Positions 36,427 to 45,011 of a DNA stretch of 64,000 nt are shown here, piece after piece. A model generated the notes under the pieces. It was not told where the DNA came from and made no database searches. It saw nothing but the letters and a program-made list of their open reading frames with translations. How positions within the stretch are numbered: the first letter of the stretch is position 1; every line of letters starts with the position of its first letter. Position numbers and translations under genes: made by a program. Location: positions 1,054,001-1,118,000 of the forward strand of contig JANQAK010000003.1 of the NCBI GenBank assembly GCA_024707075.1, written 5' to 3'. Source of the stretch: Afipia sp. (GTDB lineage: Bacteria > Pseudomonadota > Alphaproteobacteria > Rhizobiales > Xanthobacteraceae).

Positions 36427-36531
36427 GTCATTCCGGGACGTGTCCCCTTGGACGGCGGGCCCGGAATCCACTCTTCCTGTCGTTATGGATTCCGGGTTCG
36501 CTCGCAAAGCGGGCTCGCGCCCCGGAATGAC
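36427..36531. repeat. Inverted-repeat element, family E copy 2
   Basis: Starts GTCATTCCGGGACG and ends CCCCGGAATGAC. The centre (GGGCCCGGAATCCACTCTTC, TATGGATTCCGGGTTCGCTC) follows copy 1 closely. Confidence 0.8.
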
Positions 36532-36613
36532 GGTGGATGTGATGACGCGAGACGCTCGTCACACCCACGATGTCGCCCTCCGTGTAAGCGGGGACCACGC
36601 GGAGAAATTTGCC

Positions 36614-37201
36614 TCACGCCTGCCGCTTCAGCCACTCCGGGAACGGCGCGGACTCGTAACCCTTCTCGCGCACGTAACGGAACATCGCGAGAAATTCCAC
36701 GGGCTCCAGCAATCCCGGCATGCGGGCAACCTCCCGCGCCTGCCCGCTCAGCGCCGCAAGTCCGTCGGTCTTTTCCGGAAAGAACTGGATTGTCGGCGTG
36801 AAGCGGATGCCGTAGGCCTCGCCCAGCGCCTTCTCGCCGCGCTTGCGTCCGTCGAAGTCGGTCACCTCGCGCGCGCCGATATGATTGAGATGGAGAACCT
36901 CGAAGTTGTCGCGGATATAGCTTTCGATCTTCGGGTCCATCATGTGGACTTCGTGCATGCGCTTGCAGGCCGGACAGCCTTTCAGGCCCCACATGATCGC
37001 GAAGCGTTTTTCTTTCGCGGTGGCCCCTGCAAGATCCTCGGAGAGATCGAGGAAGCTCTCCAGATACCAGTCCATCTGGTAGAGCCCGTCGTCGCCGAGC
37101 TTCGGCTTCGCCAAGGCCGGCGCTGCACGCAGGGCCAGCGCACCGGCACCCAATGCAGCGATGGCGTGCCGTCTCGTCAGCAATTGCTTTTGTTCTTGCA
37201 A
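36614..37201 (-). CDS. soxW: SoxW, exported thioredoxin-like protein
   Basis: A thioredoxin-fold protein of about 195 residues with the redox motif CPAC (WGLKGCPACKRMHE) and the cis-proline loop RFTPTIQFF. A leader (RRHAIAALGAGALALRAAPALA) exports it. It receives electrons from the membrane protein SoxV/CcdA, encoded immediately upstream, and keeps Sox proteins such as SoxY reduced. TTG 37201 with GGGAGG 5 bases before it is my start; a further TTG at 37231 overlaps soxV. Family and role are clear from the pair. Confidence 0.88.
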   Translation of the reverse strand: MQEQKQLLTRRHAIAALGAGALALRAAPALAKPKLGDDGLYQMDWYLESFLDLSEDLAGATAKEKRFAIMWGLKGCPACKRMHEVHMMDPKIESYIRDNFEVLHLNHIGAREVTDFDGRKRGEKALGEAYGIRFTPTIQFFPEKTDGLAALSGQAREVARMPGLLEPVEFLAMFRYVREKGYESAPFPEWLKRQA

Positions 37202-37214
37202 GAGAGCCTCCCGT

Positions 37215-37958
37215 TCAGCCGATCGATCCAAACGCCGGAAACGTTTCCAGCAGCCAACCGGCGATGCGCGGCATCACGCCAGTCAAAAACAGCACACCGG
37301 TCAGCACAAGAGCGCCGCCGATCACCTTTTCGATAGCGCCCATATGGCTGCGCAGCCGCGCCATCAGCCGCAAGAACGGGCCGGAGAACAGCGACGCCAG
37401 CATAAACGGAATGCCGATCCCGAGCGCATAGGCCCCGAGCAGCAGCGCGCCGCGCGTTGCCGATCCCTCGACGCCCGCGACCACGAGAATCGCGGCCAGC
37501 ACCGGCCCGACGCAAGGCGTCCAGCCAAACGCAAATGCGAGACCCACGATGTAGGCTCCGAGAAATCCCGCCGGCTTCGACACCGCCTGAAACCGCGCTT
37601 CGCGAAGCAACAAACCGATCCTGAACACGCCGAGGAAATGCAGGCCGAGGATCACGATGATGACGCCGGCGATGATGGCGAGGGTGTCGAAATACGCGGT
37701 GACGGCCTTGCCGATCACCGATGCGGACGCACCGAGCGCGATGAATACCGTTGCGAAGCCGAGCACGAAGGCAAAGGACAGCGCAACCACGCGCCAGTCC
37801 GGCCGCCAGCCGCGCGTTTCGTCCTGATGCGTCAGATCGTCCAGGCTGATGCCCGCCAGAAAGCACAGATACGGCGGCACCAGCGGCAAAACGCAGGGCG
37901 ACAGGAAGGACAGCAGCCCCGCCCCCAGCGCGCCGATCAGAGAAATTGAAGAAACCAC
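37215..37958 (-). CDS. soxV: SoxV, CcdA-type membrane electron transporter
   Basis: Inner-membrane protein of 247 residues with six predicted membrane helices. It moves reducing power from cytoplasmic thioredoxin to periplasmic SoxW. The two CcdA-type cysteines stand in LSFLSPCVLPLVPPYLC (helix 1) and FAFGWTPCVGPVLAAIL (helix 4), each followed by the family Pro. It starts at GTG 37958, divergent from soxS, with a palindrome in the gap, and overlaps no gene upstream. Confidence 0.93.
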   Translation of the reverse strand: MVSSISLIGALGAGLLSFLSPCVLPLVPPYLCFLAGISLDDLTHQDETRGWRPDWRVVALSFAFVLGFATVFIALGASASVIGKAVTAYFDTLAIIAGVIIVILGLHFLGVFRIGLLLREARFQAVSKPAGFLGAYIVGLAFAFGWTPCVGPVLAAILVVAGVEGSATRGALLLGAYALGIGIPFMLASLFSGPFLRLMARLRSHMGAIEKVIGGALVLTGVLFLTGVMPRIAGWLLETFPAFGSIG

Positions 37959-37977
37959 AGGTTTTCCGGATCTAGCA

Positions 37978-38005
37978 GATACATGCGAATTCGTGTATAT
38001 GTATC
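37978..38005. promoter_or_regulatory. Candidate operator between soxV and soxS
   Basis: Perfect 7-base arms GATACAT (37978-37984) and ATGTATC (37999-38005) surround a 14-base core containing CGAATTCG. It covers the start region of soxS and lies 20 bases before soxV. SoxR, encoded next, is the obvious candidate protein, although the core differs from the ATTC-N8-GAAT sites. Confidence 0.55.
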
Positions 38006-38007
38006 AC

Positions 38008-38400
38008 ATGATTGCAGGAATGCTCGCAAGGACCTTTGTGACGGCCGCGTTTGCGGCAGGCGTCTTGCTGTCCTCGGCGATCGCACAAGCCTCCGAACTC
38101 GTGATGTTCGAACAGGCCGGATGCGTTTACTGCCTGCGATGGGATCGCGACGTCGGCGCGCTCTACGGCAAGACCGACGAAGCCAGGTCTCTTCCGCTGC
38201 GGCGCATCAATATCCAGAGTCAAAAGACGAGCGGCATCGCCCTCGCCTCGCCGGTACGCTTTACGCCGACCTTCGTGGTGGTGGACAATGGCCGCGAGGT
38301 CGGACGCATCACCGGCTACAGCAGCGACGATGCATTCTGGGGACTGCTCGACGCGCTGGTCGCAAAACTTGCATCACTATCCGAGCCGAAACAGATCTGA
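38008..38400 (+). CDS. soxS: SoxS, exported thioredoxin-like protein
   Basis: A periplasmic thioredoxin-fold protein of about 130 residues. A signal peptide (to residue 28, IAQASE) precedes the redox motif CVYC (FEQAGCVYCLRWD) and the cis-proline loop RFTPTFVVVDNG. In Paracoccus SoxS reactivates SoxYZ by reducing blocked SoxY. ATG 38008 or the in-frame ATG 37999 could start it; neither has a ribosome site, and both lie in or beside the operator. It is the first gene of soxS-soxR-soxT. Confidence 0.87.
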   Translation: MIAGMLARTFVTAAFAAGVLLSSAIAQASELVMFEQAGCVYCLRWDRDVGALYGKTDEARSLPLRRINIQSQKTSGIALASPVRFTPTFVVVDNGREVGRITGYSSDDAFWGLLDALVAKLASLSEPKQI

Positions 38401-38440
38401 CCACGTTTGACTTCACCGCCTGAAAGATAAGCCGCAGCCC

Positions 38441-38818
38441 ATGACGTCGATCCTGTCATCCGAACTGGAAACCGAACTTCGCGACGGCGCGGAGTATTCG
38501 CCCGAGCTCGACCAACTCATGCGCAAGGCGCGCAAGGCCAGCAATTTTCTCAAAGCGCTCTCGCACGAGAACCGGCTGCTGCTGCTGTGCCTGCTGGCGG
38601 AACGCGAGCGGTCGGTCACTGAGCTAGAGAATATTCTCTCGCTGCGGCAGTCGGCAGTGTCACAACAGCTTGCGCGGCTGCGCTACGACGGCATGGTCGA
38701 TACGCGCCGCGACGGCAAAACCATCTACTACAGTCTCGCCAACGAGGACGTGCGCCGGGTGATCTCGGTGGTCTACGATATTTTCTGTTCCCCGGTGGGA
38801 GCAGACGAGAAGAAATAA
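38441..38818 (+). CDS. soxR: SoxR, ArsR-family sulfur-responsive repressor
   Basis: A 125-residue winged-helix repressor. The DNA-binding helices are VTELENILSLRQSAVSQQLARLRYDGMV. Two cysteines, C50 (NRLLLLCLLAERE) and C116 (VYDIFCSPV), stand exactly where SoxR/BigR/SqrR proteins form an intramolecular di- or polysulfide bridge with sulfane sulfur and let go of DNA. This is therefore most likely the regulator of all sox units here. It follows soxS after 40 bases and precedes soxT. Confidence 0.94.
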   Translation: MTSILSSELETELRDGAEYSPELDQLMRKARKASNFLKALSHENRLLLLCLLAERERSVTELENILSLRQSAVSQQLARLRYDGMVDTRRDGKTIYYSLANEDVRRVISVVYDIFCSPVGADEKK

Positions 38819-38889
38819 TCCTGCCGCACCGGCAGGCGGACGCGGAGCAGCCCGCAAGGCCAAGCTCCGCGCCGACCGGGAGAAACGCC

Positions 38890-39999
38890 ATGCAGAATAT
38901 GTCTGCCTGGATGCAAGCATTGGGCGGCTTCGCCATCGGCGCAGCCGCGGGATTTGCCGTGCGCCATGCGCGGCTGTGCACATTCGGCGCGATCGAGGAC
39001 GCACTGATGGGCGGCGACAGCCGGCGGCTGCGCATCTTCGGGCTGGCGCTCGGCATCGCCGTTCTCGGAACACAAATGCTGATCCTCAGCGGCTTCCTCG
39101 ATCCCGATCTGGCGACATACACGCCGCCCGCTTTGCCGCTGGTCGCGATCCTGATCGGCAGCGTGATGTTCGGCATCGGCATGGCGATGGTCGGCACCTG
39201 CGGCTTCGGTTCGCTGGTGCGGCTCGGCACCGGCGATCTGCGCAGCCTCGTCGTCATTCTTGTGCTGGGCGGCGCGGCCTATGCGACATTGCGCGGCATC
39301 TTTGCCGGCTTCCGCGTCGGATTTCTCGAATCCCTGTCGCTCGCGATGCCGGACGGCGCGCGCTCCGACATCGCATCGCTGTCATCGCTGGCGCTCGGCA
39401 TCGACGTGCGCTCCATCATCGCGGCCATCGCAGGCGCGGGATTGTGCTGGCTGGCGTTCAGCGATGCGCGGCTGAGACGCGCGCCGCGCCTGGTGTCAGC
39501 AGGCATGGTGCTCGGCGTCATGATCGTTGCGGGATGGATCGTCACCGTTTCATGGGTGGATGATTTCGCAGCCCCGCCTCGTCCGCAAAGCCTGACGTTT
39601 GTCTCGACGGTGGGCAAAGCGCTCTATGCCGGCTTGCTGAGTGTCACGAACTTCGCGGACTTCGGCGTCGGCAGCGTGTTCGGCGTCATCGCGGGATCGT
39701 GGCTGGCGGCGTGGCGCTCCGACGAATTGCGCTGGGAGGCATTCGACGACGACCACGAGATGCGGCGCCATCTTTCCGGCGCGGTGCTGATGGGCATCGG
39801 CGGCATTCTCGCCGGCGGCTGCACCATCGGTCAGGGGCTCACCGCAGGATCGATGCTGGCGCTGTCCGCGCCGCTCGCGGTGGGCGGCATGGTTGTCGGT
39901 GCGCGGCTCGGTATCGCCATTCTGGTCGATGGCTCGCCGCGTGACATCATTCAGCGCCGCTGGGCCAACCTGCTCGGCAAGAGCGACCCGGCGGAATAG
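38890..39999 (+). CDS. soxT: SoxT, YeeE/YedE family thiosulfate/sulfur transporter
   Basis: Inner-membrane protein of 369 residues with about nine or ten hydrophobic segments. Three conserved cysteines of the TsuA/YeeE family are present: RLCTFGA near the N-terminus, GTCGFGSLVR in the middle and GGCTIGQGLTAGS near the C-terminus. They pass thiosulfate along a thiol relay. It follows soxR by 71 bases. The likely job is import of thiosulfate or a sulfur signal so that the cytoplasmic SoxR can respond; that is inference. Confidence 0.88.
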   Translation: MQNMSAWMQALGGFAIGAAAGFAVRHARLCTFGAIEDALMGGDSRRLRIFGLALGIAVLGTQMLILSGFLDPDLATYTPPALPLVAILIGSVMFGIGMAMVGTCGFGSLVRLGTGDLRSLVVILVLGGAAYATLRGIFAGFRVGFLESLSLAMPDGARSDIASLSSLALGIDVRSIIAAIAGAGLCWLAFSDARLRRAPRLVSAGMVLGVMIVAGWIVTVSWVDDFAAPPRPQSLTFVSTVGKALYAGLLSVTNFADFGVGSVFGVIAGSWLAAWRSDELRWEAFDDDHEMRRHLSGAVLMGIGGILAGGCTIGQGLTAGSMLALSAPLAVGGMVVGARLGIAILVDGSPRDIIQRRWANLLGKSDPAE

Positions 40000-40037
40000 T
40001 TCACTTATGGCATCGCCGCATCGATCTGAATCCCGTC

Positions 40038-40523
40038 TCACGGACGGACGACTGTATAGCCGCTCTCGCTTAAACTTAGTAATTGCCCGACACCCACCTG
40101 AACCTCAATGGCATGCGGATTGATTTTCGGCCGCTGTCCGGTTTCACGCTCGATGGTATCGAGGGTGTTACCGCAGACATCGAAGCGAACGCCCTGCGAA
40201 ACGAGGCTGTCCACCAATTGCCGGTTCTCGTTGGTGTCGCGCAGCAGATCGATGCCGGGACCGAACGTCACCACCTCGATGGCGATTTTGTCCTGACCAT
40301 AAGCCTTCTGAAGATTGCTGGCGACGCTGAGAACCAGCCGTTCCTTCTTCGGATCGGAATCGGATAGCTGCAACGCAATGAAATGTTCGGCGAACGGCTT
40401 GTCGCTGGGAGGCTTGGCTGCGGACGACGCGCGCTCAGCGCCCGTTGTCTGTGCCCTCGCCGGAAAGGCGGCCGAGGCGAATGTAATGAGGGCAATCGAG
40501 CAAATGAGGTCGCGACGATTCAT
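40038..40523 (-). CDS. Second exported DsrE family protein
   Basis: A 161-residue protein with an N-terminal leader (MNRRDLICSIALITFASAAFPARAQ) and a DsrE-like fold: ERLVLSVASNLQKAYGQDKIAIEVVTFGPGIDLL and the Cys-containing SQGVRFDVCGNTLDTI. That cysteine sits where periplasmic DsrE-like proteins carry sulfane sulfur. The gene lies just behind the second YeeE/YedE gene on the same strand, so the pair may capture and import reduced sulfur. The exact substrate is unknown. Confidence 0.82.
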   Translation of the reverse strand: MNRRDLICSIALITFASAAFPARAQTTGAERASSAAKPPSDKPFAEHFIALQLSDSDPKKERLVLSVASNLQKAYGQDKIAIEVVTFGPGIDLLRDTNENRQLVDSLVSQGVRFDVCGNTLDTIERETGQRPKINPHAIEVQVGVGQLLSLSESGYTVVRP

Positions 40524-40634
40524 GGCAATTCGTTTCTTCCGGTCCGTAGGCGCGGAAGGATGCCGTAGCAGATGCATAACAACAAGCGATTTGCTGCGAA
40601 GTCCGGCCAGAGCGCGCCGGAATCGGGCGTTGTC

Positions 40635-41683
40635 TTAGCGCGTAGCGAGCGCCGGAATAACAACCGCACCGCGAAGGGCGAGCGCCGCGCCGGACAGAAT
40701 GCCGGCAACGGCGATGAACGACGGCATCCCGAGCGTGGACAGCCCGGTCAATCCCTGCCCGATCGAGCAGCCGTAGGCCATCGCACCGCCGATGCCCATC
40801 AGTGCCGCACCCGAGATCGAACGCACCATGTGGTTCGCCGAGGTATAGCCCTCGGGCTGAAGCGCCCGGTGACAACAGCCGTCAGCAGGCTGCCGATGAG
40901 AACGCCAACGACCAGCGCAATGCCGAAGTTCAGCGAGAGGCCGGTCGACAGCATGGTGTATTGCAGCGTATCGGCGATCGGCGAAATGAAAGTCAGCGAC
41001 GTGACCGGAATCGGATTGAATTCGTCGGCGCCGAGCCAGCCAGTGGTCAGCCAGCCCGCGATCACCAGAAGGCCGACCGCAAGCCCGGCCGCGATCTGGC
41101 CGTAGGAACGGCGGAACTGACGGTCGGAGAATGCAAAGATCAGCAGCGCGCCGCTCGCGATCAGCGTCACGGCGATGCGGGCAACGAAGTCGTCGATGCC
41201 CATGGTGGCAAGCAGCGCGGGTGCGGATACGGCGGCGGGCGTTGTCTGCGTGGCTTGCAGGAATGCAAGACGAGCAGGCGCGATCAGGCCCTTCAAAGTC
41301 ATCTGCGCGGCGATGCCGATAATGGCGATTACGACCAGCGAACGAAGATTGCCCTTGCCGAGCAAAATCAAAGCGCGCGAGGCGCAGCCATTGGAGAGCA
41401 CCATGCCGAAGCCGAACAGCAGGCCACCCGCAAAAATCAGCGGTGCGGAAAACGAGGGTTGCAAATAGAGCGACTTCGCGATGTCCACGACGCCAATGCC
41501 GGCAATGAACTGCGTGCCGAGGATCGCCACGGCCAGCGCCACCGCGTAGCCGCGGATCTTGCGGCCGTCATTCGCGGTCCACCAGTCACGCAAGCTGCTC
41601 ATCAGGCAGAAGCCGCTCAGCAGCCCGACCACGCCAAAGGCGAGGCCGATCGCAAAACCAGCGGAGATGGAGATACCGGGCAT
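40635..41683 (-). pseudogene. Second YeeE/YedE sulfur transporter, one frameshift
   Basis: A SoxT-like membrane protein, about 350 residues once joined. The three cysteine motifs are GFCLMSSLRDWW near the start, SNGCASRALILLG in the middle and AYGCSIGQGLTGLS near the end. A missing base near 40857-40862 (expected RFRPEGY, read as RFSPRAI) breaks the frame. The last third resumes as EGYTSANHMVRSISGAALMGIGG and stops at 40635. ATG 41683 is chosen (AAGGA 10 bases upstream). It is paired with the DsrE-type gene at 40038. Confidence 0.83.
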
Positions 41684-41734
41684 GGCGGATTTTTCCTTGG
41701 GCTCAATCGATAACGCCTGGAAATCCACCAACTT

Positions 41735-41754
41735 CTATTCGCGCGGGCGAATAG
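41735..41754. promoter_or_regulatory. Candidate SoxR-type operator upstream of the second YedE gene
   Basis: Perfect 8-base arms CTATTCGC and GCGAATAG, 4 bases apart, 52 bases before the gene start. It contains ATTC-N8-GAAT, the same spacing as the site at 33233 between soxY and soxA, so both units may answer to SoxR. Confidence 0.6.
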
Positions 41755-42131
41755 GGTCTATATCGTTGAAAAACTAAGACTAATCTTGCCAGTCCGGAGC
41801 AAATTGGAGAGAGTTTTTCTATTTTGAGGAACCGGAGGCGGAAATCCTTCTCCTTCTCTTGCGCTGAAAACCCGGTCCAGGAGGCACACTCTATATACAT
41901 AAGTGTCGCTGGACTGAACCCGCTTCGAAACCGTGACGCTAACGGAATACCCTATTGATGGCGTCGAGATCGAAGCATCGGCGCTGGCCGGAACTGCGGA
42001 TCTGATCATGTGTTGGACCGGCGAAATACCGCTTTGTCCCGCCCAACCTTCAAAAAGAACCTTTTGACAAAACTTGGCTTTACAGCCGACAACATCCCAC
42101 CTTCCCGCCCATCGAGCCGCCAGAAAACATC
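41755..42131. other. Gene-free gap before tal-pgi
   Basis: About 380 bases without a supportable gene. It holds short purine-rich stretches (GGAGAGAG, GAGGAACCGGAGGCGG) and presumably the promoters of the divergent second yedE and tal-pgi genes. Apart from the palindrome at 41735 I saw no strong motif or hairpin. Confidence 0.5.
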
Positions 42132-44972
42132 ATGAATCCAGTCAAAGCCCTCACCACCCACGGCCAGGCGATCTGGCTCGACTTCCTCGCCCGCGGGTTC
42201 ATTGCCAATGGCGAATTGAGAGCGCTGGTCGATCAGGATGGCGTGCGCGGCGTGACGTCCAATCCCTCGATTTTCGAAAAGGCGATCGGCGGCAGCGATG
42301 AATATGACGGCGCGGTGTCGGCGCTGCTGAAGGAACGCGACCGGCCGGTGAGCGATCTCTATGAAGCCCTCGCCGTCGAAGACATCCAGCGCGCGGCGGA
42401 CGCGCTACGCTCGGTCTATGACGAACTGAATGGCGCGGACGGCTATGTCAGCCTCGAAGTCTCGCCTTATCTGGCGCGCGACACCAAAGGCACCGTCGCC
42501 GAGGCGCAGCGGCTGTGGACAGCCGTCGGCCGCGACAACCTGATGGTGAAGGTGCCGGGAACGCGAGAGGGCGTCCCCGCGATCCGCGAACTGATTTCGC
42601 AGGGCATCAGCATCAACGTCACGCTGCTGTTCTCGCAGGATATGTATGCGGAGGTGCTGGAGGCCTATATCTCGGGCCTTGAAGCCTTCATCGCGAACGG
42701 CGGCGATCCGAAACGCATCGCCAGCGTGGCGAGCTTCTTCATCAGCCGCATCGACGTCTCGGTCGACAATCAGCTCGACGGCAAGATCGCCGGAACGAGC
42801 GGCGAGCAGAAGACGCGGCTGGAAGCATTGAAGGGCAAGGTCGCCATCGCCAACGCCAGGCTGGCCTATCAGCACTACAAGAAAGTCATCGCAAGCGAGC
42901 GCTGGAAAAAGCTGGCGACCAAGGGCGCGCAGGTCCAGCGCCTGCTCTGGGCCTCGACCGGCACCAAGAACAAGGCCTACAGCGATGTGCTCTACATCGA
43001 GGAATTGATCGGCCGCGACACGGTCAACACCGTGCCGCCCGCCACTCTCGACGCCTTCCGCGATCACGGCAAACCGCGCGACAGCCTTGAAGAAAACATT
43101 GCGGATGCCGAACGCGTTCTGGCCGATCTTGCAAAAGCCGGCATCTCGCTCGATGCCATCACCGACGCGCTGGTCGATGACGGCGTCAAGCTGTTCGCTG
43201 AGGCCTTCGACAAGTTGTTGGGTGCTGTTGCCTCCAAGCGCGCCGCGATCCTCGCAAACCGTATCGACACTCAGGCGATCAAGCTCGCCGCCGGAATCGA
43301 CAAGGAAGCCAAGGCGCTGGCGGAAACCTGGCGCGCGAACGGCACTATCCGCGCGCTGTGGCAACACGATGCATCGGTCTGGACCGGCAGCGACGAAAGC
43401 AAATGGCTCGGATGGCTCGACGTCGTCGCACGCGAGCAAGACAAGGAACAGGCGACGCGCTATGTCGCGTTCGCCGGCTGGGTGAAGAGCAAGGCATTCA
43501 CCGATGTTGTGGTGCTTGGCATGGGCGGTTCGAGCCTCGGACCGGAAGTGCTCGCAGAGACCTTCGGTCAGATCGCGGGTTTTCCGAAGCTGCGCATTCT
43601 CGACTCCACCGATCCCGCGCAGGTTCGCCGCACCGAAGCGGCGATCACTCTCGACAAGACACTCTTCATTGTGTCGAGCAAATCCGGCGGCACCACCGAG
43701 CCCAACGCGCTGATGGACTATTTCTTCGTCCGCGCCGGAGCGAATGCAGGCGAGCGGTTCGTTGCCGTGACCGATCCCGGCTCGTCGCTGGAGAAGGTCG
43801 CGACCGCGCGCGGCTTCGCCCAGATTTTCCACGGCGATCCGGCGATCGGCGGGCGTTACTCGGTCTTGTCGCCGTTCGGTCTCGTGCCTGCGGCAGCGGC
43901 CGGCATCGACGTGGCGGAGTTTCTTGATCTCGCGGCAGCGATGGTGCGCTCCTGCGGTCCTGATGTGCCGCCGGCGGAGAATCCTGGCTTGCAGCTCGGG
44001 CTCGCGCTCGCCGCTGCCGCGAAGCATGGCCGCGACAAGCTCACGCTGACCGCCTCGAAGCAGATCGCCGATTTCGGCGCATGGGCCGAGCAGCTCATCG
44101 CGGAATCCACCGGCAAGAACGGCAAGGCGCTGATCCCGCTCGAAGGCGAGACGCTCGGCAAGCCTGACGTCTATGGCAAGGACCGCGTGTTCATCGACCT
44201 GCGGCTGAAGGACGACGCCGACGATGCACGCGAGACTGCGCTCGCCGCGCTGGAGGCCGCAGGCCATCCCGTTATTCGCATCACTGTGACGAGCCCGGCC
44301 CATATCGGCCAGGAATTCTTCCGCTTCGAGATCGCAACCGCGGTGGCGGGCGCGGTGCTGGGCATCAATCCGTTCGATCAGCCCGACGTCGAAGCCGCGA
44401 AGATCAAGACGCGCGAACTGACGTCCGCGTTCGAGACGTCGGGCACGTTGCCCGCCGAGACTCCTGTTGCGACCGATGGCTCGATTGCGATCTACACGGA
44501 CGCGGCGAATGCCGACGCGCTGCGCAAGATGGGCGCGGGCACTGATCTTGTGTCTTGGTTGAAGGCGCATCTCGCGCGCATCCAGCCGGGCGACTACGTC
44601 GCCACCCTCGCCTATCTCGACCGCGACGATGCCAATATCTCCGCGTTGCAGTCGATCCGCATGGCGATCCGCGACAGCAAGCACGTCGCCACCTGCGTCG
44701 GGTTCGGGCCGCGCTTCCTGCATTCCACCGGACAGGCCTACAAGGGCGGGCCGAACAGCGGCGTGTTTCTCCAGATCACGGCGGACCCCGCCGCCGATCT
44801 CGATGTGCCCGGCCAGACCATCAGCTTCGGCGTGATCGAGGCGGCGCAGGCGCGCGGCGATTTCGGCGTGCTGGCGGAACGCGGACGGCGCGCGCTGCGG
44901 CTGCACATCAACGGCGATGTCGCGAAGGGCCTCGCGGTCATCGCTGCCGCGGTTCAGGGCGCGGTGAAGTAG
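42132..44972 (+). CDS. Transaldolase / glucose-6-phosphate isomerase fusion
   Basis: A 946-residue bifunctional protein linking the pentose phosphate pathway to glycolysis. Residues 1 to about 370 are a class I transaldolase barrel; K140 in LMVKVPGT is the Schiff-base lysine, and TSNPSIFEKAIGG and SVASFFISRID are family blocks. From about residue 400 to the end is a phosphoglucose isomerase with two SIS domains (VVVLGMGGSSLGPEV, FIVSSKSGGTTEPNAL, GGRYSVLSPFGLVPAA, KGGPNSGVFLQ). Both halves appear intact, so both reactions should occur. This fusion is known in Bradyrhizobium-type and some other bacteria. It stands alone on the plus strand. Confidence 0.95.
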   Translation: MNPVKALTTHGQAIWLDFLARGFIANGELRALVDQDGVRGVTSNPSIFEKAIGGSDEYDGAVSALLKERDRPVSDLYEALAVEDIQRAADALRSVYDELNGADGYVSLEVSPYLARDTKGTVAEAQRLWTAVGRDNLMVKVPGTREGVPAIRELISQGISINVTLLFSQDMYAEVLEAYISGLEAFIANGGDPKRIASVASFFISRIDVSVDNQLDGKIAGTSGEQKTRLEALKGKVAIANARLAYQHYKKVIASERWKKLATKGAQVQRLLWASTGTKNKAYSDVLYIEELIGRDTVNTVPPATLDAFRDHGKPRDSLEENIADAERVLADLAKAGISLDAITDALVDDGVKLFAEAFDKLLGAVASKRAAILANRIDTQAIKLAAGIDKEAKALAETWRANGTIRALWQHDASVWTGSDESKWLGWLDVVAREQDKEQATRYVAFAGWVKSKAFTDVVVLGMGGSSLGPEVLAETFGQIAGFPKLRILDSTDPAQVRRTEAAITLDKTLFIVSSKSGGTTEPNALMDYFFVRAGANAGERFVAVTDPGSSLEKVATARGFAQIFHGDPAIGGRYSVLSPFGLVPAAAAGIDVAEFLDLAAAMVRSCGPDVPPAENPGLQLGLALAAAAKHGRDKLTLTASKQIADFGAWAEQLIAESTGKNGKALIPLEGETLGKPDVYGKDRVFIDLRLKDDADDARETALAALEAAGHPVIRITVTSPAHIGQEFFRFEIATAVAGAVLGINPFDQPDVEAAKIKTRELTSAFETSGTLPAETPVATDGSIAIYTDAANADALRKMGAGTDLVSWLKAHLARIQPGDYVATLAYLDRDDANISALQSIRMAIRDSKHVATCVGFGPRFLHSTGQAYKGGPNSGVFLQITADPAADLDVPGQTISFGVIEAAQARGDFGVLAERGRRALRLHINGDVAKGLAVIAAAVQGAVK

Positions 44973-45011
44973 CCGCGCCCTCGCAGTCTCAAGCCGGTTG
45001 TCGGGATGATG

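Larger units (their letters stand above)
35494..36613. other. 1.1 kb gene-free block made of repeats
   Basis: No convincing gene is seen between the HbpS-like gene and soxW. The block holds family C copy 2 (35521-35632), a GTAGCCCGGAT-type repeat near 35645-35705, family E copy 1 (35767-35869), an unexplained 500-base segment (about 35890-36400), and family E copy 2 (36427-36531). Open frames here are short-lived, overlap on both strands and have no ribosome sites or domain features. Confidence 0.7.

Noticed and set aside
34834-36531. CRISPR array
   Set aside because: Repeats here are long, hairpin-type, irregularly spaced and of several families; no regular spacers and no cas genes.
36007-36801. 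264-codon open frame in the repeat block
   Set aside because: Runs through repeats and into the opposite strand of soxW; resembles text often mis-annotated as hypothetical proteins.
42405-44906. 833-codon open frame opposite the tal-pgi gene
   Set aside because: High-GC codon shadow of a well-conserved fusion enzyme; the translated text is rich in Arg, His and Gly with no domain.
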